Positions 27,901 to 35,886 of a DNA stretch of 64,000 bases are shown here, in pieces. Position numbers and translations under genes: made by a program. The stretch lies in contig NZ_MTLG01000122.1 in the NCBI RefSeq assembly GCF_002192695.1, positions 124,001 through 188,000 of the forward strand. Direction: 5' to 3'. Below the pieces are notes generated by a model, which was not told the DNA's origin, did no database searches, and saw only the letters and a list, made by a program, of their open reading frames with translations. Each line of letters begins with the position of its first letter. Position 1 is the first letter of the stretch. The DNA is from Achromobacter xylosoxidans (GTDB lineage: Bacteria > Pseudomonadota > Gammaproteobacteria > Burkholderiales > Burkholderiaceae_B).

Positions 27901-28881
27901 TTATTCCGGACGGATGTCGGTGCCTTCGATCAGGACGCGGTACTTCTCGCGCTCCGCCTGCAGATGCTGCGCCAAGGCTTGCGGCGTGCCGCCGATGGGC
28001 TGCGCGGCCAAGGCGGCCAAGCGTTCGCGCGTGGCGGGCGCATCCAGCACCCGTTGGGCGGCGGCGTTGAGTTTGTCGATAACCGGCTGTGGCGTGCCGG
28101 CGGGCGCCATCACCACGAACCAGGAGGTCAGTTCGAAGCCTGGCACGGACTGCGCGATGGCGGCCACGCCCGGCGCGGCGGCCACCGGCTGGGCCGAGGT
28201 CACGCCCAGCGCCACCAGCTTGCCTGCCTTGATCAGCGGCAAGGCGGTGGGCAGGTTGTCGGCCGACAGGTCGATCTGACCGCCCAGCAGGTCATTGTTG
28301 GCCTGGCTGGCACCCTTGTACGGCACGTGGCGGATGTCCACCTTGCCCATGCGCTTGATCATCTCCAGCGCCAGATGGCCCGAGCTGCCCACGCCGGGCG
28401 AACCCCAGTTCAGGCGTCCGGGCTCGGCGCGCGCGGTGCGCAGCAGGTCGTCCATGGTCTTCAGGCCGGAACCGGGATGCGTCAGCACCACGTTGGGCAC
28501 CTGCGCCACATAGGCGACCGGCGCGAAGTCCTTGGCCGGGTCGTAGCCGATCTTCTTGTAGACGTAGGCGTTGATGATCTGCGTGCCGGGCGTGCCCAGC
28601 AGCAGGGTGTAGCCGTCCGGCTGCGCGTGGGCCACCTCGGACGCGCCCAGGCTGCCGCCCGCGCCAGCCTTGTTGACCACCACCACGGACTGGCCGAGTT
28701 CGGCGCCCAGGCCTTCGGCCATCAGGCGGCCCAGCAGATCGGTGGTGCCGCCGGCGGCGAATGGCACCACCAGCCGCAGCGGCTGCTCCGGCCAGGCGGC
28801 GCTGGCCTGCCCGGCCGCGCCCAACGCGGCAGCCGCCGCAATCCCGCAGGTCCAACCACGCAACAGATGGGAAAACTTCAT
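27901..28881 (-). CDS. Bug-family periplasmic substrate-binding protein
   Basis: A 326-residue exported protein. The signal peptide MKFSHLLRGWTCGIAAAAAL...ASA is cleaved near residue 28, followed by WPEQPLRLVVPFAAGGTTDL, the standard opening of Bug/TctC proteins that bind carboxylates or amides. VVNKAGAGGSLGA and HVPYKGASQANNDLLGGQID are family landmarks. No TctA/TctB membrane partners are next to it, as is common for Bug genes in Bordetella relatives. It starts the Bug-mlrC unit with an AAGGGGG ribosome site. Confidence 0.93.
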   Translation of the reverse strand: MKFSHLLRGWTCGIAAAAALGAAGQASAAWPEQPLRLVVPFAAGGTTDLLGRLMAEGLGAELGQSVVVVNKAGAGGSLGASEVAHAQPDGYTLLLGTPGTQIINAYVYKKIGYDPAKDFAPVAYVAQVPNVVLTHPGSGLKTMDDLLRTARAEPGRLNWGSPGVGSSGHLALEMIKRMGKVDIRHVPYKGASQANNDLLGGQIDLSADNLPTALPLIKAGKLVALGVTSAQPVAAAPGVAAIAQSVPGFELTSWFVVMAPAGTPQPVIDKLNAAAQRVLDAPATRERLAALAAQPIGGTPQALAQHLQAEREKYRVLIEGTDIRPE

Positions 28882-28927
28882 GACGCCCCCTTGAGCGAAT
28901 GATGACGCAACGGCCAACGCGACGATA

Positions 28928-28982
28928 AAACCGTTTGGTTTATTTTTACAATAAATATACCATGTGTTTTATTTTATAAACC
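28928..28982. promoter_or_regulatory. AT-rich divergent promoter/operator region with nested inverted repeats
   Basis: In an otherwise GC-rich genome this spacer is strongly AT-rich. AAACC-gttt-GGTTT lies at 28928-28941, and GGTTTAT (28937-28943) pairs with ATAAACC (28976-28982). It lies between the divergent Bug/mlrC and aminotransferase/RpiR genes and is a good candidate binding site for the RpiR regulator encoded nearby. Confidence 0.5.
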
Positions 28983-29007
28983 AGACCGCGAACCGCCGCC
29001 CCACACC

Positions 29008-30339
29008 ATGAGCCGCATCATCCATCGCAACTCCAGCCCCCTGCCCGTCGCCATCAAGGGCGAAGGCTGCTTCATCGTCGACCAGGAAGGCCGGCGCTAC
29101 TTCGACGCCTCGGGCGGCGCGGCGGTCTCGTGCCTGGGACATGCGCACCCCGAAGTGCGCGCCGGGGCCGTCGCGCAGCTGGACGCGTTGGAATACGCGC
29201 ACACCAGCTTCTTCACCACGCCGGCCGCCGAAGAGCTGGCCGAACTGCTGGCGGCCAACAGTCCGGCGGGCCTGGGCAACGCCTACTTCGTTTCGGGCGG
29301 TTCGGAAGCGGTGGAGACCGCCCTGAAGATGGCGCGCCAGTATCACGTGGAGCGCGGCGAGCCAGAGCGCTACCGCTACATCGCGCGGCGCCAGAGCTAT
29401 CACGGCAACACGCTGGCGGCCTTGTCGGTGGGCGGCAACGCCGGCCGCCGCGCGCTGTACCAGCCCGTGCTGATCGAAAGCCATCACGTCTCGCCCTGCT
29501 TTGCCCTGCACTACCGCGAGGCCGGCGAAACGGACGAGCAATACACCGACCGCCTGGCGGCGGAACTGGACGCCGAGATCCAGCGCCTGGGCCCGGGCAC
29601 CGTGTCCGCCTTCATCGCTGAAACCGTGGTCGGCGCCACTGCGGGCACGGTCGCGCCCGTGCCGGGCTACTTCCGCAAGATCCGCCAGGTGTGCGACCGC
29701 CACGGCGTGCTGCTGATCCTGGACGAGGTCATGTGCGGCCTGGGACGCACCGGCAGCTATCACGCCTTCGAACAGGAAGGCGTGGTGCCGGACCTGCTGA
29801 CGCTGGCCAAGGGCTTGGGCGGGGGCTATCTGCCTATCGGCGCGGTGCTGGCGCACGACCGTGTCATCGGCGCCATCAATGCGGGCTCGGGCGCGTTCCA
29901 GCATGGCTACACCTATGTCGGCCATCCGGTGGCCTGCGCGGCGGCGCTGGCGGTGCAGCGCATCGTGCTGCGCGACAAGCTGGTGGCGCGCGTGGCGGAC
30001 ATGGGCGCGCAGTTCGGCGCCATGCTGGCGGCGCGGCTGGCAAAGCATCCGCACGTCGCCGACATCCGCGGCAGGGGCATGTTCTGGAGCGTGGAGCTGG
30101 CCGAGGACCCCGGCAGCCTGCGCGCATTCGCGCCGCAGCGCCGCTTGCATGCGCGCATCAAAACGCAGGCGCGCGAACTGGGCCTGCTGTGCTACCCGGG
30201 GGGTGGAACCATAGACGGCAAGCACGGCGACCACGTGCTGCTGGCGCCGCCCTACCTCAGCACGGCCGACGAACTGGCCTTCGTGGCGGACGCGCTGGCC
30301 CGCGCCATCGACCTGGCGCTGGCGGACGATACGCCATAA
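29008..30339 (+). CDS. Class III PLP-dependent aminotransferase
   Basis: A 443-residue fold-type I aminotransferase. D239/E240 in LLILDEVMCGLGRTG bind the cofactor, and the Schiff-base lysine is K268 in LTLAKGLGGGYLPIG. The N-terminal DASGGAAVSCLGHAHP and YFVSGGSEAVETALKMARQY are class III landmarks. The nearest functional groups are omega-amino acid and diamine transaminases; the substrate is not predictable. It is followed by the RpiR gene after 26 bp and divergent from Bug/mlrC, so the four genes probably serve one catabolic pathway. No good ribosome site precedes ATG 29008. Confidence 0.9.
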   Translation: MSRIIHRNSSPLPVAIKGEGCFIVDQEGRRYFDASGGAAVSCLGHAHPEVRAGAVAQLDALEYAHTSFFTTPAAEELAELLAANSPAGLGNAYFVSGGSEAVETALKMARQYHVERGEPERYRYIARRQSYHGNTLAALSVGGNAGRRALYQPVLIESHHVSPCFALHYREAGETDEQYTDRLAAELDAEIQRLGPGTVSAFIAETVVGATAGTVAPVPGYFRKIRQVCDRHGVLLILDEVMCGLGRTGSYHAFEQEGVVPDLLTLAKGLGGGYLPIGAVLAHDRVIGAINAGSGAFQHGYTYVGHPVACAAALAVQRIVLRDKLVARVADMGAQFGAMLAARLAKHPHVADIRGRGMFWSVELAEDPGSLRAFAPQRRLHARIKTQARELGLLCYPGGGTIDGKHGDHVLLAPPYLSTADELAFVADALARAIDLALADDTP

Positions 30340-30365
30340 TACGCGGCACCTTACCCGGAGCGCAG

Positions 30366-31238
30366 ATGGATAAAGCCGCCATCGACAAACTGATCGAAGC
30401 CCAGTTTTCCGCCCTGCCGCCCAAGCTGCGGCAGGCAGCCCGCTATGCGATCGATCATCCCAAGGACATCGCCCTGGAGTCGATGCGCGCCGCGGCAGGC
30501 CATGCCGGCGTGCAGGCCGGCGTCATGCTGCGCCTGGCGCGCCAACTGGGCTTTGACACCTACGAGGCGTTCCGCCAGCCCTACCGCGACTGGCTGGCCG
30601 AAGGCGGGTCCAGCTTCGCGGGCCGCGCCACCGCGCTGCGCAAGCGTCCTCAGCACGACGCCGACGCCGGGCTGGTCGCCGACATCCTCGACGCCGAAGT
30701 GCGCAACCTGGGCAGCAGCCTCGGTCCCGCCGCCCTGCCCGCGCTGAAGGCCGCGCATGGCCTGTTGGCCGACGCGCGCCGCATCTATGTCATCGGCCTG
30801 CGCAGCCTGTATCCGGCGGCCTATCACTTCAGCTATGCCTGCGGCATGTTCCTGGACAAGGTGACGCTGCTCAGCAGCGTGGGCGGCACCTTGGCCGACG
30901 AGTTGCGGCGCATCGGGCCAGACGACGCGTTGGTCGCCTTCAGCCAGGCGCCCTATGCGCAGGCGGCGGTCACGGCGGTCGAATTCGCCCGCGAGCGCGG
31001 CGCCGGCGTCATTGCGGTCACCGACAGCGCGGTATCACCCATCGCCCCGGGTGCAAAGGCGTTGCTGCTGGTGGCCAACGATACGCCTTCGCTGTTTCCG
31101 TCGGTGGTGCCTGCGCTATCCATCGCGCAGACGCTGGCCGCCCTGCTGGTGGCGCACAGCGGCGAGGAAAGCCTGCGCGAAATCGCCAACAGCGAAGCGC
31201 AGCTGCAGCGCTTCGGCGTGTACGCGGAAAAGCGCTGA
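30366..31238 (+). CDS. MurR/RpiR-family transcriptional regulator
   Basis: A 290-residue regulator. Residues 1-77 form the N-terminal helix-turn-helix domain (SALPPKLRQAARYAIDHPKD, then VQAGVMLRLARQLGFDTYEA), and about 125-265 a SIS domain (RRIYVIGLRSLYPAAYHFSY, DALVAFSQAPYAQAAVTAVE, GVIAVTDSAVSPIA) that senses a phospho-sugar or similar effector. It is probably the local regulator of the divergent Bug/mlrC and aminotransferase units. The start is supported by CGGAGC before ATG 30366. It converges with the lipid operon with four bases between stops. Confidence 0.92.
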   Translation: MDKAAIDKLIEAQFSALPPKLRQAARYAIDHPKDIALESMRAAAGHAGVQAGVMLRLARQLGFDTYEAFRQPYRDWLAEGGSSFAGRATALRKRPQHDADAGLVADILDAEVRNLGSSLGPAALPALKAAHGLLADARRIYVIGLRSLYPAAYHFSYACGMFLDKVTLLSSVGGTLADELRRIGPDDALVAFSQAPYAQAAVTAVEFARERGAGVIAVTDSAVSPIAPGAKALLLVANDTPSLFPSVVPALSIAQTLAALLVAHSGEESLREIANSEAQLQRFGVYAEKR

Positions 31239-31242
31239 AGCT

Positions 31243-32139
31243 TCAGGCGATCGGCGCGGGCGCCTCGCCGCCTTGCTGCGCCTCTTTCATTTCCATCAGC
31301 AGGCTGTGCAGCATCTCGGTGGACAGCCCATGCAGCACCAGCCGGTAGCCCGCGCGCAGGGTCGACATCGGCACCAGCGGATGGTTGTTGTTGACCAGGA
31401 TCAGGTGCTGCGGCGCGCCCAGCAGCTTGGCCGCATAGATGCCGATGGTCTCGTCCAGCTGCAGCGAATTGGCCGCGCGCCAGAAGTCGTTGTCGGTCAG
31501 CATCAGCTGGTACAACGGCGTGAACAGTTCGATGGCGCTTTGCAGGTCCAGGAAGTTCAGCTTGCCCTGCGGCATGTCTGCAAGCAGCAGGTCCGGATCG
31601 CGGATCATCGAGAAATCGACCCGCTGCGGCGCATGCATCTCCACGCCCGCATCACGCAACGCCTGGTTCAAACGGATGACGAAGTTGAACAGGTTCAGGT
31701 CGTGTTTGACGAACAGTTCGTCCTTCAGGTCATCGATGTTGCGCGGCTCCAGCGGCGTGGTGGTAATGCGCACCGGCGAGTTGGCGGCGATGAAGGACAG
31801 GATCTGCGCGCCCAGGTGGAAGTGGCGCAGGATCAGCCAATTGGCCTCGGGCGACACGAAGCGCTTCAGGCCCCAGGCCAGAATGCGGTGCAGCAGCTTC
31901 GAATGCGACCAGCGGCGCGGCAGGAAGGTCTTGATGACCTGGATCAGGATGATGAAGGCGCGCGCCAGCGGCCGCAGGAAAGGCAGCAGGTACTGGCGCG
32001 AGGCGCAACTGGAATCCGTCAGCCAGGCCTTCTTCACCTTGTCGGGCAAGGGCGTGCTGCGGTCCAGGTAGAGCGCCAGCCAGGGGCTGGGATCGGCGGG
32101 ATCGTGCGGCTTGGCAAGGAATTCGGGTTCTTTGCTCAT
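31243..32139 (-). CDS. Unrecognised protein of the KASIII/HDO lipid operon
   Basis: A 298-residue protein with no family I can name. It has no signal peptide. A mixed hydrophobic segment near 55-70 (LARAFIILIQVIKTFL) could associate with a membrane. Two His-bearing stretches, NWLILRHFHLGAQIL and HLILVNNNHPLVPM, and a conserved-looking KHDLNLFNFVIRLNQAL are visible. Its ATG overlaps the stop of the ketoacyl-synthase fusion gene (TGATG), so the two are very likely made together. It may be a further enzyme or an acyl carrier/transfer subunit of that pathway, but there is no sequence evidence for either. A GTG one codon upstream is possible. Confidence 0.7.
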   Translation of the reverse strand: MSKEPEFLAKPHDPADPSPWLALYLDRSTPLPDKVKKAWLTDSSCASRQYLLPFLRPLARAFIILIQVIKTFLPRRWSHSKLLHRILAWGLKRFVSPEANWLILRHFHLGAQILSFIAANSPVRITTTPLEPRNIDDLKDELFVKHDLNLFNFVIRLNQALRDAGVEMHAPQRVDFSMIRDPDLLLADMPQGKLNFLDLQSAIELFTPLYQLMLTDNDFWRAANSLQLDETIGIYAAKLLGAPQHLILVNNNHPLVPMSTLRAGYRLVLHGLSTEMLHSLLMEMKEAQQGGEAPAPIA

Positions 32140-34061
32140 CACGCGTCGCCTTCCATCACGTGGTGGAACTGCATCAGGTACAGCGCGGCCGTGCGGCGCG
32201 CCGTGTCGACGATGCGCTGCTCGGCGCGGCCATCCTCGTCGCAGTCCAGCGCCAGCTCCACCGCCGACAGCCAGCGCGCCAGGTGATGCTCGTCGTTATG
32301 GCCGTGGTATTCCAGGAAGCGGAAAGCGTCCGGCGGCAGCGTCAGGCTGGCCTTGAGCAGCGGCAGCAGCGCCGGCACGATGCGCTGGCCCGTGCCTTCG
32401 ATGATGTAGATGGCGCCCAGCAGGCCGATGGGGTCGCGCGTGGCGGCCAGGCCGTGCAGATAGGCGTTGAGCGCTTCGCCGCCGGGATTGCGGCGCAGGG
32501 CGTCGATGTCGGCGACCGCGCCGCCCGCGGTGCGATAGTCCTGGAACAGGATCTGGAAGTCGTTCTGCTCTTCGCCCGCATGCGTGTCGATCAGCGCCGC
32601 GAGCGGCGCGTATTGCTCCGTCAGCGAGGCCGCGCCTTCGCGCATCCACTTGCTGCCCTCGCGCACCTGAGGAATCCAGTTCTCCATCCAGTTCAGGTAG
32701 TCGGCCGTCTGGAATTGGCGATTGCGCAGGCGCCGCACCACGGGCGTGCGCCACACGCGCGAGCGGTAGTCGTGCCAGATCGCGGCCAGTTCGGTCAACA
32801 GCTGGCCCAGGCCCTGGGGCGCCATGTCGGGATCGTGCGGCGGCGCGATCGCGGCGGCGTCATCGCTGTTGGCATCCTCGCGCGGCGCGGCGGCGGCAGA
32901 TGCGCCCACGGCGATCTGCGGCGCGTGCACGGCTTCGGCCTCCAGCAGCATGTAGGCGGCCATGAAGCGGCCCGATTCCGGGATGTAGCAAAAGATCTGC
33001 TCGCCCGGCTTCACTTCGCGTGTTTCCAGGAACTCGGCCAGCATGATCAGGATGGACGCCGCGCCGGTGTTGCCGCGCCACGCCAGATTGCTGAACCAGC
33101 GTTCGCGCGGGATCACCAGGCCAGCCTTCTCCATCAGGTCTTCCACCACCGGAATGAACTTCTCCGACGAGTAGTGGCACAGGAAGTGGTCGACCTGGTC
33201 CGGGTCCAGCCAGCCGTCGCGCACCAGCTTGGCGTACTCATGGATGCCGATGTCGAACAGGTGCGGCAACAGGCGGATATCCTGGCGCAAGGACAGCGCG
33301 CCGTCGGCCTCGGCCTCGTTCCACGAGGGATAGTCCAGATGCCCCTTGGAGCGGTCGGCCGACAGGCCCAGCTGCATGCAGACCGGATAGTCGCCCGAGA
33401 ACGAGCGCTGGTGCACCCACTTCAGGCGCAGGCGCACACCTTGCGAGGCGCCCGGCAGGGGCCGTCCGCTGTTGCCCAGCAGCACCGCCCCCGCGCCGTC
33501 CGACAGCATCCAGCGCAGGAAATGCGCGTCGAAGTCGGCGTCGTAGCCGCGCGCCGCAAAGCGCGAGCGCTTGAACAGCCGCGACGGCAGCTCGCTGGCC
33601 ACGGCCAGGGCGCTGGCATGTCCGCCCAGTTCCACGCCCTGCGCGGCCGTCTGGATGGCCGATACGCCTGCGGCGCAGATGCCGTGCACCGACAGGGTTT
33701 CCATCGGATGCGCGGCCAGCTCGCCCTGGATCATGTTGGAGAAGCCCGGCATCAACGCGTCCCCGCCCGACGAGCCGCTGGCCAGCAGCGACACGGCGGA
33801 CAGGTCGCTGTCGTTGCGCCGCAGGCAATCGCGGATGGCGTTGGCCGCCAACTGCGCGTTGGAGAACACCGTGGCGCCTTCCGGGTCGATCGCGTAGTAG
33901 CGCTGCTTGATGCCGTTCTCGGCCAGGATGCGGCTCTTGATGCGGCTGGACATGCGGTTCAGCGGCGCGATGTAGCTGTCCATGGCATCGTTGGACACGG
34001 GTTCGCCCGGCATGAAATAGCCGGCGCTTTCCAGGTAGACACGATGAAACGCGATGGGCAT
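32139..34061 (-). CDS. Ketoacyl-synthase-III-like domain fused to a haem-oxygenase-like diiron domain
   Basis: A 640-residue two-domain enzyme. Residues 1 to about 375 follow the KAS III/FabH thiolase fold with a complete Cys-His-Asn triad: C129 in HGICAAGVSA, H296 in FLCHYSSEKF and N331 in RGNTGAAS. An Ala/Asp-rich linker covers about 380-415. Residues 416-640 look like the haem-oxygenase-like diiron oxidase/oxygenase group (UndA, CADD): E555 in IYIIEGTG and H586/D590/H593 in EYHGHNDEHH fit the HxxxDxxH ligand set. The earlier ligand helix reads H494-A-G-E-E-Q-N-D501 instead of the usual Glu/His order. The first domain should condense or transfer an acyl group and the second should oxidise the product. 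The linked desaturase and hydroxylase genes support a lipid pathway. The product is unknown. Confidence 0.8.
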   Translation of the reverse strand: MPIAFHRVYLESAGYFMPGEPVSNDAMDSYIAPLNRMSSRIKSRILAENGIKQRYYAIDPEGATVFSNAQLAANAIRDCLRRNDSDLSAVSLLASGSSGGDALMPGFSNMIQGELAAHPMETLSVHGICAAGVSAIQTAAQGVELGGHASALAVASELPSRLFKRSRFAARGYDADFDAHFLRWMLSDGAGAVLLGNSGRPLPGASQGVRLRLKWVHQRSFSGDYPVCMQLGLSADRSKGHLDYPSWNEAEADGALSLRQDIRLLPHLFDIGIHEYAKLVRDGWLDPDQVDHFLCHYSSEKFIPVVEDLMEKAGLVIPRERWFSNLAWRGNTGAASILIMLAEFLETREVKPGEQIFCYIPESGRFMAAYMLLEAEAVHAPQIAVGASAAAAPREDANSDDAAAIAPPHDPDMAPQGLGQLLTELAAIWHDYRSRVWRTPVVRRLRNRQFQTADYLNWMENWIPQVREGSKWMREGAASLTEQYAPLAALIDTHAGEEQNDFQILFQDYRTAGGAVADIDALRRNPGGEALNAYLHGLAATRDPIGLLGAIYIIEGTGQRIVPALLPLLKASLTLPPDAFRFLEYHGHNDEHHLARWLSAVELALDCDEDGRAEQRIVDTARRTAALYLMQFHHVMEGDA

Positions 34062-34094
34062 GAGTGGCCTCTGGTGGATGTAGGGAGTGCGGCG

Positions 34095-35027
34095 CTAGCG
34101 GATGTGCTCGGGCGCCATGCATGAACGGCTGCGAAAGCGCGGCATGACGGCGCCCAGCACGAACACGCGGAACATGTAGGGCGTAAGGCCGGACTCGTTC
34201 AAGGCCGGATTCACGCGGCTGCGGTATTGCTCGCGGTGCAGACGCACCAGTTCGGACCAATGCGCCCGCGGATGCTCGTGGTGCGCGGTGTGCAGGCCGA
34301 TGTTGAAGAGCAGCGGATTGACCAGCCCTTCGAAATTGCGCGCATAGTTCAGGCCCGCGACGGACCGGGGCCCGCCATCGGCATGGGCATGCTGCAGATA
34401 GTTGGTGGCCAGCAGCCAGTGCAGGCCGTGCAGCTGCGGCACGATGACGAACACCAGCGCCTTCATGGGATTCACGGCCAGCAGCCCGCCCCATAACCCC
34501 AGCCACACGCCGTACTGCGCCATGCAATAGCGCCAGGCGCCCGGCCAATGCCGGCGCAGGCGGCCCAGCCAGGCGAAGAACAAGGGATACAGCACCCAGC
34601 CGGCCTGCAAGGGATGGATCAGGTAGCCCCACAGATGATTGGTGTCGCCGCCGAAGCGATAGGTACGCGCCACGTCGCGCGCGCCGTGCTTGTAGCGGTG
34701 ATGATTGGCCACGTGCGCCGGATAGAACACGAAGGTCGGGTGGCCTTGCAGCAGCGTGATCCAGAAGTCGGTGGCGCGATTGGTCCAGCGCCCCCGCCAC
34801 ATGCGGATGTGCGTGTGGTTGTGGTGGATGACGCCCACGCCCAGGGTCAGGAACAGCATCAGGCCGTACAGCGGCCACCAGAATCCGTGCACCCATTGCC
34901 AGGCCGCCAGCGCGGGCAACGCGGCCAGATAGGCCAGGCTTTGCCAGTCGCGCCGGTTGCGCAGCGACGGCAGCCTGTGCTGTCGCTTAAGCGCGCCCGC
35001 CAAGCGATTCTCGCTGCCGGAAAGCAT
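34095..35027 (-). CDS. Membrane fatty-acid desaturase-family protein
   Basis: A 310-residue integral membrane protein with the three histidine clusters of the FA_desaturase family: HHNHTHIRMW, HVANHHRYKHG and GLHTAHHEHPRAHW, arranged around two pairs of membrane helices. These bind a diiron centre for O2-dependent desaturation or hydroxylation of an acyl chain or terpenoid; electron donors are not encoded here. The 5' end overlaps the preceding hydroxylase-like gene by 41 bp, a long overlap for this operon; a downstream start cannot be excluded. It lies 33 bp before the ketoacyl-synthase fusion gene. Confidence 0.9.
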   Translation of the reverse strand: MLSGSENRLAGALKRQHRLPSLRNRRDWQSLAYLAALPALAAWQWVHGFWWPLYGLMLFLTLGVGVIHHNHTHIRMWRGRWTNRATDFWITLLQGHPTFVFYPAHVANHHRYKHGARDVARTYRFGGDTNHLWGYLIHPLQAGWVLYPLFFAWLGRLRRHWPGAWRYCMAQYGVWLGLWGGLLAVNPMKALVFVIVPQLHGLHWLLATNYLQHAHADGGPRSVAGLNYARNFEGLVNPLLFNIGLHTAHHEHPRAHWSELVRLHREQYRSRVNPALNESGLTPYMFRVFVLGAVMPRFRSRSCMAPEHIR

Positions 35028-35763
35028 TCAGCTGGGACTGCGCCGCCTCGGCCTTGAGGCGGGTGCGGAACAGGCGGTCCATAAAGGTGAACTGAAAGCC
35101 GTAATTGCCGTTGTAGCAGGCGTGGTGCAGATGATGGCGGCGGCTGGCGGCGAACCAATGCGCGTAGGACACATTGGGGAAGAAGTCGTAGTTGGCGTGG
35201 CCGATGCAATTGAAGAACAGGCTGAACAGCGGCACCGACGCCAGCGACCAGAAGCTGAAGTCGTGCAGCGCCATGGGCAGCATGATCACATTGCCCAGCA
35301 TCAGCGCTTCGATGGGATGGAAGCTGTAGGTCGAGAACGGCGTGGTCACGACCGAGCGGTGATGCGGCAGGTGGAAGCGGCGCAGCAGCTTGGTGTGCAG
35401 CAGGCGGTGATTGATCCAGAAGTGCACGTCGTTCCAGGCCACCAGCACCAGGATCTCGAGCGTGATCTTTTGCCAGCTGGCGTCCGGATCCAGGTGCGCC
35501 CAGCCCAGCTGCAACAGGCCCCAAGGGAAAATCATGCCCGTGCCGAACAGCAGGATGGACAGGCCCGATTGCGCGAACTCGCGCCGCAGCTGGCCCGGCG
35601 CCAACGGACGCGGATCCAGCGGGCGGCCAATGCCCAGCGCGGGCAGGATGTGCTGGGTCAGCAGCCAGGTGGCCGCGCCGAAGACCAGATAGATGCCGCC
35701 GAAGAACAGCAGGCCCGCCAGCATGACTTGCCAGGCGGACAAGGCTACAAAAGCTTGGGCCAT
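34987..35763 (-). CDS. Fatty acid hydroxylase (sterol desaturase) superfamily protein
   Basis: A 258-residue membrane protein with four to five helices and the histidine motifs of this superfamily: WINHRLLH, RFHLPHH and SRRHHLHHACYNGNYG. Members use a diiron centre to hydroxylate lipids, for example at C2 of fatty acids or on sterols and carotenoids. It is the first gene of the four-gene minus-strand operon and probably hydroxylates the same lipid handled by the desaturase and the ketoacyl-synthase fusion. ATG 35763 is the only sensible start. Confidence 0.9.
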   Translation of the reverse strand: MAQAFVALSAWQVMLAGLLFFGGIYLVFGAATWLLTQHILPALGIGRPLDPRPLAPGQLRREFAQSGLSILLFGTGMIFPWGLLQLGWAHLDPDASWQKITLEILVLVAWNDVHFWINHRLLHTKLLRRFHLPHHRSVVTTPFSTYSFHPIEALMLGNVIMLPMALHDFSFWSLASVPLFSLFFNCIGHANYDFFPNVSYAHWFAASRRHHLHHACYNGNYGFQFTFMDRLFRTRLKAEAAQSQLNAFRQRESLGGRA

Positions 35764-35886
35764 GAACGTTCTGTTTCACCCTGAGAATGGGCGCATGATA
35801 AGCAATCCGTCAGCTTCCAGGTAGGACATTTATTACAAAATGAATCCGAAGGCCACAAAGCTGGCGGACTGCTCACCAAGTTCGGC

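Noticed and set aside
32160..34124. A long plus-strand frame opposite the ketoacyl-synthase fusion gene
   Set aside because: Antisense artefact of GC-rich third positions: Arg/Gln/Ala/Val-rich with no motifs, while the minus strand has catalytic residues in order.
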